Source: Bagarius yarrelli (lineage: Eukaryota; Chordata; Actinopteri; Siluriformes; Sisoridae). Taken from it: a stretch of DNA of 64,000 nt. The notes beneath the pieces are model-generated. The model worked only from the letters and a program-made list of their open reading frames with translations. It did not search any database and was not told where the DNA came from. This document shows, one piece after another, positions 12,281 through 23,919 of the stretch. Made by a program: the position numbers and the translations under genes. Each line of letters starts with the position of its first letter. Position 1 is the stretch's first letter. Where the stretch lies: assembly GCA_005784505.1 (NCBI GenBank), contig VCAZ01000116.1:705007-769006 (forward strand). The letters run 5' to 3'.

Positions 12281-12683
12281 CTTTGCTGGGACAGACTATG
12301 TTTACTAAAGTGAAATAAAACCATAAAACTATCGCAGTCATTCGATTTTTGCTAGCTTTTGCATATGTAAGATTGGACACTTTACAACCAAATAATCAAA
12401 TGAATAAACTCTTATTTCTTTTCCGAAAGCAGAGCCTATCGCCAGCGAACACATTGTAATATTTACAGCAATAATCTCCATTTCTGGTAATTATTTTGTC
12501 ACCGGGGTCTTAAATGTACTCATATCAGCATGGAGCGTGTGTTATGCTGGATTAAGTATTGCTATAAAACGCTCGGCGGAGTTTAAGCAGTACGTCTGAT
12601 TTAGGGTTTGGATGGGAATCTGCTTTAACTGCTACATTCTTAATCAGAGAATCAAAACATCAGACCAACTCCTCCTCAGAGGA

Positions 12684-12726
<43 letters not shown>

Positions 12727-12782
12727 AAAAAAGAGGAAGACAGACAGAAAGAGATGAAGAGAAAGACAGATATAGGAAAAAA

Positions 12783-12813
<31 letters not shown>

Positions 12814-12815
12814 AC

Positions 12816-12859
<44 letters not shown>

Positions 12860-12905
12860 GACAGAGAGAGACAGGCAAAGAGAAAACTTATAGAGACAGA
12901 TAAAC
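12684..12905. repeat. (GA)n-rich purine tract
   Basis: Three AGAGAG runs separated by GAAAGA/GACAGA spacers. The Ser/Leu frames on the other strand are by-products. Confidence 0.95.
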
Positions 12906-13518
12906 CACAGACAGACATTTAGCAGAAGACACAGTCAGTTCTTATTCTTTGTTAGAAAAATCTCAATACCTTCACCATTGACTTCCTTCGCTTTTCATCT
13001 GTACTGAATAAAGACTTTTTCTATATTTGGTCTGGTAGTCAGTCAGCAGTTTGCTGTAAGGACCTGACTTCAGTTACAGGCAAGCTACATTTACTGCCAA
13101 CAGCATGGAGTCTCTTTATAATCAAATTAAACCTTTTGTTTTTTTTTTAAATAAATTATTATTATTATTTTTATTATTATTTTAATGGTGGCATGTAGAG
13201 CCTTTTCTGTTGGCCCTAAAAAAGTGTGCAAATAATAATTTTTATTGATTATTTAGTTTAATATCCTAAAATAATCCACAATTGCCTATAATTAGGTTAT
13301 TTTTAACTGGAATATTCTACATTATAAAGGTCTGAGGGCGGCTCTACAAATAGCGCGAGCCTTTATTTGCAAGACGTCACATCTGATTAGTAAATCAATA
13401 GTATTAGTGACAGAATCATCAACCAATCAAATTTTGTCATTTGGTGGCAGTAATTTTATTATAATTATCACATACTATACAATTTTAGTCAAGTAATATT
13501 CAACTTCTACCAAAAGAA

Positions 13519-13559
<41 letters not shown>

Positions 13560-14210
13560 TAGGGAATAAACGGGTATAGAAGATGAATGAATGAACTTCT
13601 ACCAAAGTCATTTTCTAGGAAAATAATGTAATATGTTCATAGTATCAATGTTCATTTTTCACCTTCTTTTGTTCCCCGACCATCTTGAAGCCGCCATAAT
13701 AGCTTCTCCAGACCATCTTATTCTACAACAACACCACGGTTAGCCAACGCCAACCACAAGGAGGCTAAACAGCCAGCACTCTATAGGTAATTAGCTTTTT
13801 CCTTTCAGAATCCATCTTGACATAAAGTGCAAGCTCTTCCTGTTCCTTATGCTGTGAAATAAAGATACCAAGGTTTAAGCTCAGCTTTGTTACAAGGACA
13901 CAGTGTGGTTTGTTCAGCTCTCGGTGGAAGAAAAGCGGTCTTAAAGGCGTTCAACCGAAGCTCGGTGGCGCCGCAACCAAGCCGGCTTCAAAGAGCTGAG
14001 GCTCAATAAAGATCACATGCTTTTGAGTCCTTAAGACAACAAGGACAATCAGGGTTTATGACACACTTGAAAATCATATAGAAAAAAAACAACTTGGAAA
14101 AAAAAGACAACATAAATGGCGACTGTATACCAGCTGCTACTGTTAGTATCTAAATAACCAATGAGACTAAACTTGCTAATCCGTTTAACTATTTTAACTA
14201 GTTCACTGGT
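12906..14210. other. Mostly unique DNA, (GT)n and repeat D end
   Basis: Contains a TTATTA run (about 13155-13185), (GT)n at about 13519-13556, and at 13557-13598 a stub of repeat D on the plus strand (AATTAGGGAATAAACGGGTA then GAATGAATGAA). The 13900-14010 part is CG-richer and ends in CTCAATAAAG; I cannot classify it. Confidence 0.5.
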
Positions 14211-14215
14211 GTTTC

Positions 14216-14352
14216 GCTCTTATGGGTTCAATCCCAAGCACCACCAAGCTGCCACTGCTGGGTCCCTGAGAAAAACCTTTTTAACCGTTGACTGCTTAAT
14301 TAAATAAAAAGTGAGAATAAGTCGCTCTGGATAAGGGTGTCTACCAAAAATA
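14216..14352 (+). mobile_element. SINE family A, head partly lost
   Basis: Begins within the B-box region (GGGTTCAATCCCAAGCACCA), then AAGCTGCCACTGCTGGG and AAGTCGCTCTGGATAAGGGT. Confidence 0.85.
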
Positions 14353-14514
14353 CAGAAATATACATATATAACCTTAAATAAAATTTTAGTGGTTAAAGAT
14401 CCACCTAATTTAAGATGCTAATAAAAAAGAACCTTTGGAAACTTCACAGAGAACAGAAATGGGTGGAAAGTCTTAACCATTATTATTTACACTAATTAAG
14501 TGCTTACCTTTGGT

Positions 14515-14700
14515 GTAGTGGTGGCTCCAATGGTTAAGACTCTGGGTTGTTGTTCGGGAGATCAGGGTTAAAGCCCTATCTCTGTCAGACTGCCACTATT
14601 GCCCCTTAACTCCCAGTGGTTTCATAACTGACTCATCCCAACCTCCTGACCTTAGGTTTACACAGAAAGAATTTTACTGCTCTGTAATGTACCACCAATG
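14515..14700 (+). mobile_element. SINE family B
   Basis: GTGGTGGCTCCAATGGTTAA head, GATCAGGGTTAAAGCCC B-box, GACTGCCACTATTGCCCCTT body, then CCCAACCTCCTGACCTTAGG and GAATTTTACTGCTCTGTAAT, the characteristic tail of this family. Confidence 0.85.
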
Positions 14701-14787
14701 GAAGACAACTTGTCTGAAACCATCTATCTATTGCCTATAGCCGCTAATCCACTGTACTGTCCTGTCCTGTCAGAAACCAATTTACAC

Positions 14788-14977
14788 ATTCACATTTCTG
14801 GCATTTGGTAGAACCTTATCCAGAGCAACCTACTTTTATCTAATGTGTAAAAATACGACCGAGCAGATCAAGGGTTAAGGGCTTGCTCAGAGGCCCAGCG
14901 GTGGCAGTATTGTGGTTCTGGGTCTCATGATCTTCCCATCAGTAGTCCAACACCTTAACCACCAGGCTACCACTTCA
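14788..14977 (-). mobile_element. SINE family A, near full length
   Basis: CATTTGGTAGAACCTTATCC and AGAGCAACCTACTTTTAT (tail), GGCTTGCTCAGAGGCCCAGC (body), CCAACACCTTAACCACCAGG (head), all reversed. Confidence 0.9.
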
Positions 14978-15517
14978 CATTTTACCTAAGCTAATTGTTT
15001 GCTCAATCAGATGACTACAATTGTATAACTTCTGTGGCGTTCCCGATGCACAACTTTTTTTATTTGTGTGGTGAGCTTTTATCCTTAAGCCCAAAACAGA
15101 GAAAGAGTTCAGAGAAAATGAGATGTGGTGAAGCGGATCAATTTTTTCCCCTGTTGACTGCAATACAAACTAGAATAACCGCAAAGCAGATGTGGCCTGT
15201 TGATTTGTTTGAAAGCAGCGGAAAGCACGAAAATGTCTGGTTGAAATGATTTATTTTATTTTGTGTTGTGTGCTAGAGAAATGAGCCATGAAATCAAACA
15301 TGTCCCCGGGTTTAATGGATAAGCTGACTAAGCACTTATTTGGCTTGGATAGATTGATGGGGAGTATTTTTATGATGTTAATTCACTCTGTATGACAAAA
15401 ATACCGATTTCAGTTCAAGGTCGGACTCATGTATCGGCGAGTCATGTGTGTCGGGTTCGAGACTGAAACTGAACTGTCAAAGTCAAAACCATCTTAAATC
15501 AGTGTAAATGCATATTT

Positions 15518-15612
15518 CTACATTTACAGCATTTTGGTAGATGCTCTTATCCAGAGCGACTTACATTTACCTCTTTTATACAACTGAGCAATCAGGGGTT
15601 AAGGAGTTATGA
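15518..15612 (-). mobile_element. SINE family A, 3' half
   Basis: TTTACAGCATTTTGGTAGAT, TTATCCAGAGCGACTTACAT and GAGCAATCAGGGGTTAAGG; the head is missing. Confidence 0.85.
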
Positions 15613-15687
15613 TCAGACACATCAGATAACATCATATGTTCTTTATTAGCCAGCTGTAAACTACAGATTTAAGCACAGCAGTTAATT

Positions 15688-15851
15688 AGTAGTGCAGTCG
15701 TTACGGTATTGGACTGTTAATTGGAAGATCAGGGGTTCGATTGCCAGCACCACCGATTTGTGGGGATTTAGGGACCCAACTGTACTGGGAATTGAACTCT
15801 GGTTTTTCTGGTATCATTTCAACGCCTTAATCACTAAACCTAAGCCACTAA

Positions 15852-15855
<4 letters not shown>
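15688..15855. mobile_element. Two SINE family A heads in inverted arrangement
   Basis: 15688-15755 is a plus-strand head (GTATTGGACTGTTAATTGGA, GGGGTTCGATTGCCAGCACC). 15756-15855 reads as a minus-strand copy reaching its head (GGGAATTGAACTCTGG, then CGCCTTAATCACTAAACC). An (AT)n tract follows immediately. Confidence 0.7.

Positions 15856-15922
<67 letters not shown>
15856..15922. repeat. (AT)n microsatellite
   Basis: Nearly pure AT dinucleotide run. Confidence 0.97.
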
Positions 15923-15939
15923 CGCCTGTAAATAGGTTT

Positions 15940-16860
15940 ACAGTGACGAAAAAATGATTAGATCCCCTGCTGATTTTAAACATTTGCCCACTGACAAAGA
16001 CATTATGAGTCTATAATTTTAATAATGTGTTTATTCTAACAAGAAGAAACAGAATAGCAACAAAAACATCCAGAAAAACACATTTCAACAAAAGTTTTAA
16101 ATTAATTTGCATTTTAAATTTAATCCCCTATCAATTAGCAAGATTTATGTCTCCCAGGCGTCTTTCGTTCCAGTTAACCAACTGAAATTAGGAGCTTTCT
16201 CTTAAAGGGACGCTCCTAAAGAGACTCTCTTAAAGGGACTCTTCATAATCACATCTTGTTTCCTATATAAATGTCACCTGTCCACAGAAGCAATCAATCA
16301 ACCAGATTCAAAACTCTCCACCATGACCAAGACCAGGGAGCTGTCCAAAGATGTCAGGCACATGATGGTAAACTCACACAAGGCTGGAATGGACTGCAAG
16401 ACCTTCGCCAATCAGCTTGGTGAGAAGATTCGGCAATGGAATAATGGTGATTATTCGGCAATGGAAAAAACACAAAATAACTCAATCTTTCTCGGTCGTG
16501 GGGCTCCATGCAAGTTCTCATCTTGTAGAGTTTAGATAATCATAAGAATGGTGATGGAATCAGCCCAGAATTTTTAAAGTTCTCAAGGCAGCTGGGACTA
16601 TAATCACCAAGAAGACAATTGGTAACTACACCACAAAGGACTAAAATCCTGCAGCGCCAAAAAGGTCCCCCTGCTTAAGAAACCAAATGTACAGGCCTGT
16701 CTGAAGTTTTCCAATAAACATCTGAATGACTTAGAGGAGAACTGGGTAAGAGTATTGTGGTCAGGTGAGCCTTTTTGTGGCATTAACTCAAAGAGTGTTT
16801 GGAGAGATAGCATTGCCCTAAGAACACCATTCATGAAACAAAGAGGTGGAATCTCTAAAT
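15940..16860 (+). pseudogene. Degenerate Tc1-like transposon, truncated
   Basis: The left part (AGATCCCCTGCTGATTTTAA, GTTTGCC-like words, TTTATTCTAACAAGAAG) resembles the 5' non-coding part of a fish Tc1-like element. An ATG at 16323 opens MTKTRELSKDV, the usual start of Tc1-like transposases (DNA-binding helix-turn-helix region, where LSKD is typical). The frame is then broken by an internal repetition of ATTCGGCAATGGAA and by further indels. Homology continues as AAGGCAGCTGGGACTATAAT, TGCAGCGCCAAAAAGGTCCC, and GAGGAGAACTGGGTAAGAGT next to TTGTGGTCAGGTGAGCC, where the first catalytic aspartate (LWSDE-like) would lie. It stops before the remaining catalytic residues and has no right inverted repeat. 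It is dead. The minus-strand 113-codon frame at 16604-16945 is its shadow. Confidence 0.88.
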
Positions 16861-17585
16861 AAATTATTAAAACAAGATAGAATAAACAAATGTAAAAAAA
16901 TATATTAGTGGATCTGATATTACAAAAACGATATCTGCTAGACAAAAAACCCCCAGAAATATCAGTGAAAATATTAGTAAAACCAATTATCGGTCCATCT
17001 TTATACTAAAATTATGAAGAATAATGTGACTGACATAGTCTAAGCTTTCATTTCTAACTTATTACTTTGCTAATCTAAAAAAAAAAAAACGTTAAAAGAT
17101 TTAAAGTCGGTTAAATATACAAAATGTAACTAGAACAAAACGACATGGAAAATAAAGTAAAGTTCAATTTCTGTGGAAAGATATCTGATCCTCGTTCCTC
17201 ACCGCATTATATTAGTGATATTACTTTAGAGAGATTCAGTGGTATTATATTTACCAATCAGCCAACTGCCTGGAGGGATTTGTGGGATGGAAATGGAGGA
17301 GTAATTCTGCTCCGATTCATTAAGTACAAGCAGGAATATGTTTACACAAGCTTATGAAGAAAAGCATCAACATATTTTTATAGAAACTAGGGTGAGGAAG
17401 ACCAGCACTATGATAAGAACAAAGGAACACTTTGGAGAGCACCTTCTATCGTTTAAAACAACATTTTTGAACTCATAAGATATTTTTATTTGTCTTTTGT
17501 TTGCTTTCTAATCATACGTACATCTTCTCCATCACACATATCTATCAACCAATTAGAGGTCAGATTTTTCAAATATTCAAGTGGC
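16861..17585. other. Unique AT-rich DNA, no gene seen
   Basis: No recognised repeat, coding or RNA signal. A 70-codon open frame at 17145-17357 has no family match that I recognise and no splice context. Confidence 0.4.
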
Positions 17586-17589
17586 CGAT

Positions 17590-17650
17590 TGATGCCTAGA
17601 TTAAATAGAAACGTGATATGATGATAGGTTTCTATTAAATCTAGACATCA
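17590..17650. repeat. 23-bp-arm hairpin
   Basis: Arms 17590-17612 and 17628-17650 are reverse complements with two mismatches, around a 15-base loop. The left arm contains GATGCCTAGATTAAATAGAA. It lies immediately before a SINE. Confidence 0.9.
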
Positions 17651-17660
17651 CTCAATGGTG

Positions 17661-17793
17661 GAAATGGTGGCTTAGTGGTTTAACTTGTTGGACTTCTACC
17701 AGAAAGACCAGGGTTTGATTCCCAGCACCACCATGCCACCACTGTGGGTCCCTAAGCTGGATAAGGACGTCTGCTAAATGCTGTAAATGTAAT
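17661..17793 (+). mobile_element. SINE family A with internal deletion
   Basis: GAAATGGTGGCTTAGTGG head, GGGTTTGATTCCCAGCACCA B-box, then GTGGGTCCCTAAG joins straight to CTGGATAAGGACGTCTGCTA. The stretch between the body and the tail has been lost. Confidence 0.9.
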
Positions 17794-17799
17794 CAGAAA

Positions 17800-18505
17800 C
17801 TTGAAAAAAATAATAATTAACAAAGTAAACATTGACATTTATTCACAAATATCTGCTTTAAACTGATCGGTTTAATCAATTGCTACAATCAAAATCACTG
17901 AATTTGCATATTTTCTATTTAAATACATGGCAGAGGACGTGATATGAGACAGTGAGGCGTGCAGATTGAATTGTATGAAGTGTGTGCATTTGGTGTGTGC
18001 CCATTGTTCCCTCTCATAATGTTTATAGACACTTTTATTATGCCCCCTCTCTTTCCATAGTTTGGCTAATGAAGCTGCCGTGAAAAAGCATGCGATGTAG
18101 CAGGCAGTACCTCTGCCTTACTGAAGAGGGCGAGCATGAGCACACGGGTTTATTCTTGTTCTTAAACATTCTAAATACACCACAGCAGTCTGATTATTTG
18201 TTTTTTTTACTTTTGTAAAAAATGAAATGTCTCAAAATGTTCTTCAATTTTGGAAAATATAATATTAGCATTAGCATAATATTAGCATTGAAAAAATGCT
18301 AACCATAGCATGATAGCACTGAAAGCGTATATCACATCCTTACCGCCCAAAGCCACACCACCTGAATGCATAAACATACACAGACTAGACGAGCAGAGAA
18401 AAAATTACAACATCGTGTGTCATTCACCAGTAGAAAAACGTAATAGTCGAGTTAGTAACAATAATAATACTCCCTGATTCCAGGCTGCTGCTGGAGTTAA
18501 ACTAA
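17800..18505. other. Unique DNA, no gene seen
   Basis: No recognised repeat. A short ATTAGCATTAGCATAATATT repetition occurs near 18265. Confidence 0.4.
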
Positions 18506-18510
18506 TTTAT

Positions 18511-18657
18511 AAAGATACACAAACTACATAAACTATGAGTTCCTATCAAAACACACCAAAATCCAATCATACCATATTCATACCTGTCCAAAAGAAATAC
18601 TGTAACCATGACATAATCTTTCAGACCCTTTGACTCCTGTAGTTGACTTCAGAGTGG

Positions 18658-18690
<33 letters not shown>

Positions 18691-18914
18691 AAGATTAATT
18701 CAGGTTTTCACTCTGTTTTGATTTTGACTTTTTTTCTGTGGTACGTGAACACGCTGATGTTCTATCTTGTCAACATAATAGGTTGAAAAGCCTATTATAA
18801 TATTTAGACCAAACCTTTCGATTGGACAAACATTTTTTGGTTCGACGTCTTCCACAGAATCTATAACTACATATTTAATATATAAATACATTTAGACCGA
18901 TTAACTTAATGATC
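18511..18914 (-). repeat. Unclassified dispersed repeat X, copy 2 (inverted)
   Basis: Reverse complement of 6745-7088: TACACAAACTACATAAACTA, ATTAATTCAGGTTTTCAC and TTTAGACCGATTAACTTAAT. It is about 60 bases longer and has a (CA)n expansion at 18660-18690 where copy 1 has a short GTGTGTGTTTGT. Confidence 0.8.
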
Positions 18915-18919
18915 GTGAC

Positions 18920-19408
18920 AAGACTGAAAACAAATCAACCGTTATAGCATTAAAGTCTCTGAGCTGCTATGAATAAAATTTCTTTCTTGGTCAAAAATGG
19001 ATTTGAATATGAAATATAAAAGATATCCATTAATCAGTGTGTAAGCAGTAGATTAAATGCCAGATTTAATTCTGGCTAAAAGATTAAGTTTTTTACTGCC
19101 TACCGATTTTACCGTCTGTCATAGAAAATATTAAATGAATAAAAATCCAGGAAAGATTGAAATGTGGTCACTGTGTGTGTGAAAGGGTTAAGGTCACTGC
19201 CCAGAAAAAAAAAAAATATTTCCTTTTCATACTAATCCCGTGCCATCTTAATATGATGGATGGCGACCATTAAGAATGTACTTTGTATCATGACCCAGAG
19301 GCCCTTTTCCATTCCTAAAGCATAGTAATATTTTCCGGGTTTTCGATTCGCTGGGTGTTTCTGTGCAGGATTTATGCTATTTATCTAGATGTATATAACA
19401 TACTATAG

Positions 19409-19442
<34 letters not shown>

Positions 19443-19917
19443 AATCTTATAGTGTTTCTTGTTTCAAAGCCGGAGACTGACACAGAGGCTTATTAAACAC
19501 TAGTCATTTTATCCTGGTCCTGAATTTCTTCCAGCTCTTTACCCATAAGAGAAGGTTAATAAATGTGATCCAACCTTTGTTTCATCCATCAATCCACGTT
19601 CTCCTAAGGAACATGTTGAACTTTACAGGCCCTAGAGACGATAATGTGCTCCAGTCGCCGTAATGCGTAATGCCCTATTAAGCTCCATCTAATACGTTCT
19701 CATTAATCAGCGGTCAAGGCGAGAGGAGCACGTTTCCACACACGAGGCTGCAAATGCGACGGCGGCTTTTTTTAATCTGAGCCGCAATCTGTTGACGGAG
19801 ACCACCTAAAGACCGCCCGCGTGCGTGTGTGATACTTAGAAGAAATCAAATCCACATGTAATACTTTAATTCTCTCTTACACAGATGGTGAGGATTTTAG
19901 ATACCCTCCTCTCCCCA

Positions 19918-19956
<39 letters not shown>

Positions 19957-20310
19957 ATACAGTGGTACGTGATTAATCCAGATGCCACCCTATACACAGC
20001 GCTGGATCATCTGCAGTTCTGAACACTGAAGTCGGTTCATTAAATTTTGAGAAAAAAAAACATGTGGATTAAAATTAGTGGCTAAATTACAAAGAACTAA
20101 TACAAAACTTAAATATAAATAACTATCAATTAATTATAAGATACGTAAAAACAAGAAATTATAGCCATAAATTATACCGAAAATTTTTGAGGAAAAAAAG
20201 CCCAACAAAATACTTTATACTTACACAAAAAACCTTTTTTTACAAAGTTAAAACAAATAAATGAACATTAATTAGTAATTAATTTTTTTTTTTTTTGATA
20301 GAAGAGAAAA
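18920..20310. other. Unique DNA with (AC)n runs; candidate conserved block
   Basis: (AC)n microsatellites lie at about 19411-19436 and 19920-19950. The 19600-19830 part is non-repetitive, CG-richer and contains homeobox-like TTAATCAG and ATTAAGC words, so it is a candidate conserved non-coding element. No gene was seen. Confidence 0.35.
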
Positions 20311-20321
20311 ACCATTCCATA

Positions 20322-20365
20322 ATGTGGGGAAATGGTAGCCCGGAGGTTAAAGTGTTTACCGTTAT
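20322..20365 (+). mobile_element. SINE family A head fragment
   Basis: GGGGAAATGGTAGCCCGGAG and GTTAAAGTGTTTACCG, first half of a head only. Confidence 0.65.
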
Positions 20366-20399
20366 TTACCTAACTTTTTAAATTGCCATCTTCTGAAAG

Positions 20400-20552
20400 T
20401 TTTTGCTTTTACCTCTTTTATACATTTAACCAATTAGGAGTTAAGGGCCTTGCTCAGGGGCCCAGCAGTGGTGGTGAATTGTTTGGTGCTGGGAATCAAA
20501 CCTCAAATTTTTAAATAGCAGTCCAACATCTTAACCACTGCACTACCACTTT
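20400..20552 (-). mobile_element. SINE family A, inverted against the preceding fragment
   Basis: CTTGCTCAGGGGCCCAGCAG, GGTGCTGGGAATCAAACCTC and CTTAACCACTGCACTACCAC, reversed. The tail end is degraded. Confidence 0.88.
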
Positions 20553-21255
20553 CTTAATAATTCCTTCAGTTTGTTGTAAAACTATTACCTTACAGAGCGG
20601 ATCGCTAATCATTCTGTTTGAATTACACTTTAAACACAGACCCTCTTCGTTGGAACCACATCAATAACATCGTAATGAAGTAAATTTGAGCAGAGGCACG
20701 GTGAAAAGCAGAAATTCTGATTCTTTGCATTTGACAAAGCTGATTATGGTGCACGATGGAGGAGAGATAAATTTCATTGCATCTAAAAACTCGAATAAAA
20801 TGGATGTCGAATAAAAGTTTAATGACTCAGTGTTCTTATTGCTAATGCATGTGGTGGTATGTTTATATTCCTTTTTATTGTTGGGTATTAGCGTGACACT
20901 ACTAATTTAGATACATTTCTCTGTACTGTGGTGGTGGTGGTGGTGGTGCTGGTAGCATGCCTGTTTTCTAAATCAGTAGTAAAGCTCTTCTGTTGATTAA
21001 GTAGTGCAGTAGCGTCCACATTAGCTACATTTGCAGATCCTGGATCAATAAGTGATACCAACATTATTTATGGAGCCGTGTTGTCGTCACGTCTGTACCG
21101 AATACAATTCTTGTTCTACGTGCAGAACATATATAGTCTAAATCAGCGTTCCCACACGGATATTTTTTTCATTTTTCGCTTTTTGTGACGTTCCTCGAAA
21201 GCACTAACACATATAGCACATTGAGAGGTGCCTTAACTGCTGCCTACTCTTGTCT
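20553..21255. other. Unique DNA with (TGG)n
   Basis: A TGGTGGTGGTGGTGGTGG run lies at about 20928-20948. Otherwise non-repetitive with no gene seen. Confidence 0.45.
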
Positions 21256-21261
21256 GTGGGG

Positions 21262-21556
21262 GAAGTAGTAGCGTGGTTGGTAAGACGTTGAAGACCGGGG
21301 TTCAATTCCCAGCACCATTGTTGGACTCCTAAGCAAAGACCTTTAACCCCCAATTGCTCCGTCATGTAACAGAGAATAATGTAAGTTGCTCTGGATAAGG
21401 GCATCTTATTTTTTTCATTTATACCACTGAGCAATTGGAGGGTAAGGATCTCATTTAGGGGCCCAGCGGTGGGTGCTTGGTGGTGCTGGGAACCAAACCC
21501 ACAATCTTTAGCTTAGCAGCCCAGCACCTTAACCACTGAGCCACCACGTTTTTCCC
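21262..21556. mobile_element. Tail-to-tail inverted pair of SINE family A
   Basis: 21262-21405 is a plus copy (GAAGTAGTAGCGTGG, GGGTTCAATTCCCAGCACCA, GTTGCTCTGGATAAGGGCAT). 21406-21556 is a minus copy starting in the body (CACTGAGCAATTGGAGGG, GGGGCCCAGCGGTGG) and ending in the head (CCTTAACCACTGAGCCACCA). Transcribed through, the two could fold into a hairpin. Confidence 0.88.
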
Positions 21557-21559
21557 CAT

Positions 21560-22380
21560 TATTATGAGAAAATCTTTGATTAAGCCGTAGCCTAAAGTTC
21601 AAAAATAGGTCAGATATACAAAGCTACTTTTGCCATGATGCTGTAGCTTAGCATGAAACATTTCCCAGGCAGTAGATTCAGTATAGTGAGACTTTATTTA
21701 GCATTGAATAACTGATAGCTTAGCTGTTACTGATTTTTTCCAACCAAAAATGAACTTCTGCTCGCCAAAATAAGCAAATACTTGCTAAACAGAATTCCTG
21801 TGTCAACATGCCTAAAATTATTCCCGGATGCAGAAGATCTCGTTCAAAACTGGTAGCTTATTCATTTAGTCAAGTATGCGTTACGGCTTTATAAGCAAAT
21901 GCTAAAAGAGTGGTAATTGTTGCCTAGTCTAATAGTTGTACTGGCATTTAATGGCGTCTAAGCCCCCTGTAGTGTGCAGAGGGATTACGCCCCGGCAAAA
22001 AAAAAGCCATGCCGGGAGAGCGGTGATTAAGTTCCAGCACTCCATTGATCTTCTTCCCCTCTTCTCCTGCTCCTCACTAAATAAATAATGCTGATCCAGC
22101 AGGCTTCTCCTAATTGGACTAGTCTTGTGAACATGTAGGGTATAGGCTGACCTTTCACGGGAGTGTGTATTCCTCGGCACAGCTTTACTCCCCGGAAAAC
22201 TAATCAGGTAGGAAGTCTGACTCTGTGAGGGGCAGAGCTGTTTCTAGCCATAAATGGTATTCTGTTTGCTTATGGACCCCCAAGTCTTCATGGAGCCCCA
22301 CAGGAATGCAGGAGTTATTCATATATTTATACTGTATATTTTGGGATAGTATCTGGCAAGATGTGGGAAGGTTTGCTACA
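21560..22380. other. Unique DNA, no gene seen
   Basis: Non-repetitive. A slightly CG-richer part at 21950-22200 has no recognised coding content. Confidence 0.4.
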
Positions 22381-22384
22381 GGTG

Positions 22385-22605
22385 CCAGGGTTGAATCCTG
22401 AGCTTTACTGTTTATGTGGTGTTTAGCATATTCATTGCCTCGGTCAGAGGACCTGCAGGAAACCCACAGTTCCCACATGCTAAAAAGTTTAATAGCCACA
22501 TTGAAATTGCCTGTGGGTGTAAATGAAAGAGTGAATTCATGGTGGCTTGCTGTAGACTGGTATCCCATCCAATTCCTTTGGCGCACCCAGTGTTCCCAGG
22601 ATCTT
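22385..22605 (+). mobile_element. Repeat D, diverged copy
   Basis: GGTTGAATCCTGAGCTTTAC, GCAGGAAACCCACAGTTCC and GACTGGTATCCCATCCAATT, then CACCCAGTGTTCCCAGGATC, in the order of the fish repeat D consensus. The 78- and 144-codon open frames over it are incidental. Confidence 0.7.
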
Positions 22606-23029
22606 TTTGGTTTTTGCCTTACATGGTTGTGCATGCCACAGTTATTGTAAAAATGTAGCCGTATTGTTTGATGATGAACTCATATTTAATAAGCAAATTA
22701 ACAATTTTGTTGAATTCTGCTTTTTATAACCTGAAACTTGAAGCTAAAGTCTTCTTCTTTTTGACAATCTTGAGCAACTTATTCATACCCTAATCTTTTT
22801 GTGACTTGATTACTGTATTAACTTATATATAGGAGTTAGCCAGACAGCTAAGGCACGCAGTTCCGAATGCGAGAGCTTGGCTGCTGACAGGTGCATGGAA
22901 GCGTGAGCACATTTCACCAAATCTGTCCTGTCTCCGCTGGTTGGTGGTTCGTTTCTTTATAGAGTACAAACGCTTAGTGTTTATTTTCAAATCCCTAAAA
23001 GGTTTGTCAAAAACATATCTTTTTGAAAA

Positions 23030-23166
23030 ATATTTTTGAGCCATTTTTCTGCCTTTATTAATAGAAAAGAGAGAGAGAAAGAAGGGTGGGACCAGAAAGG
23101 TCGCCAGCCACAACCTAGCACGTTAGTTCTGGTTCCTTAACACACTACACCACTGCGCTGGCCAGT
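23030..23166 (-). mobile_element. SINE family C
   Basis: Reversed, it gives GGCCAGCGCAGTGGTGTAGT (head), a T/C-rich body and TTATTAATAAAGGCAG-like ending. It resembles the copy at 4686-4835 in plan. Confidence 0.65.
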
Positions 23167-23191
23167 CACCAACATGTCTTAATGTTTAGCG

Positions 23192-23367
23192 AAAGTAGTG
23201 GCTCATGACTAGGGTGTTGGACTGTTAACCTGAAGATTGTGGATTTAATTCCCAAGTCACCACTGCTGGGCCCCTGAGCAAGGCCCTTAACCCCAAATTG
23301 CTTAGATGTCTCAACAAGATAAATGTAAGTTGCTTTGAATGACGATGCCTACAAAATGCTGTAAAGC
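23192..23367 (+). mobile_element. SINE family A, near full length
   Basis: AAAGTAGTGGCTCATGACTA head, GGATTTAATTCCCAAGTCACC B-box region, GGGCCCCTGAGCAAGGCCC body and TGTAAGTTGCTTTGAATGAC tail. Confidence 0.88.
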
Positions 23368-23559
23368 TGAAGGGCCATCATGTTTCATGTCGATAAGGAA
23401 TTAGTTATGTGTGACTATTATTATTGTTGCTATTCTTGTATATTTATATTATTCCTTTATCACTGTACAGCACATCGGCAAACAATAATTGTATCTAATT
23501 ATGCTGTAGAAACAAAAGAAAAAACTTGACATGTGACCTTGTGGCACCTCGTTGTGCGA

Positions 23560-23650
23560 AGCTGAAAGGGAAAGAGCGAGCAAAAGAGATACAGATAGAG
23601 AGCGAGAAAGAGAGGGAAAGAGCGTGATATAGAGAGAAAGAAAGACATTG
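23560..23650. repeat. GA-rich low-complexity tract
   Basis: AGAGCGAG and GAGAAAGAGAG words over about 90 bases. Confidence 0.8.
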
Positions 23651-23919
23651 AGATTTAGTTTTGATATTCAACATGCAAATCCTCTTTGTCGCACTCTCTA
23701 GTTCCTGATTATCACTGGCTGATTTTCATGAAAAAAAATAATAATAATGTTGATGCCATTTTAATAAACCTGGAAACGATTCCATGTCAATACAAAGTTA
23801 AAACAGTGTGTGTAACTGGGGCAGAACTGCTTAGGACCCATAGAATCTTGTTTTTATGTAATATCTTTTTACGTCACACTAAGAGGCTTTAGACTAAATA
23901 GATAAAGGAAGTTACAGTT

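Noticed and set aside
16604..16945. 113-codon minus-strand frame
   Set aside because: Antisense shadow of the degenerate Tc1-like transposase.
22200..22634. 144-codon minus-strand frame
   Set aside because: It overlaps a diverged repeat D copy and matches no protein family I know.
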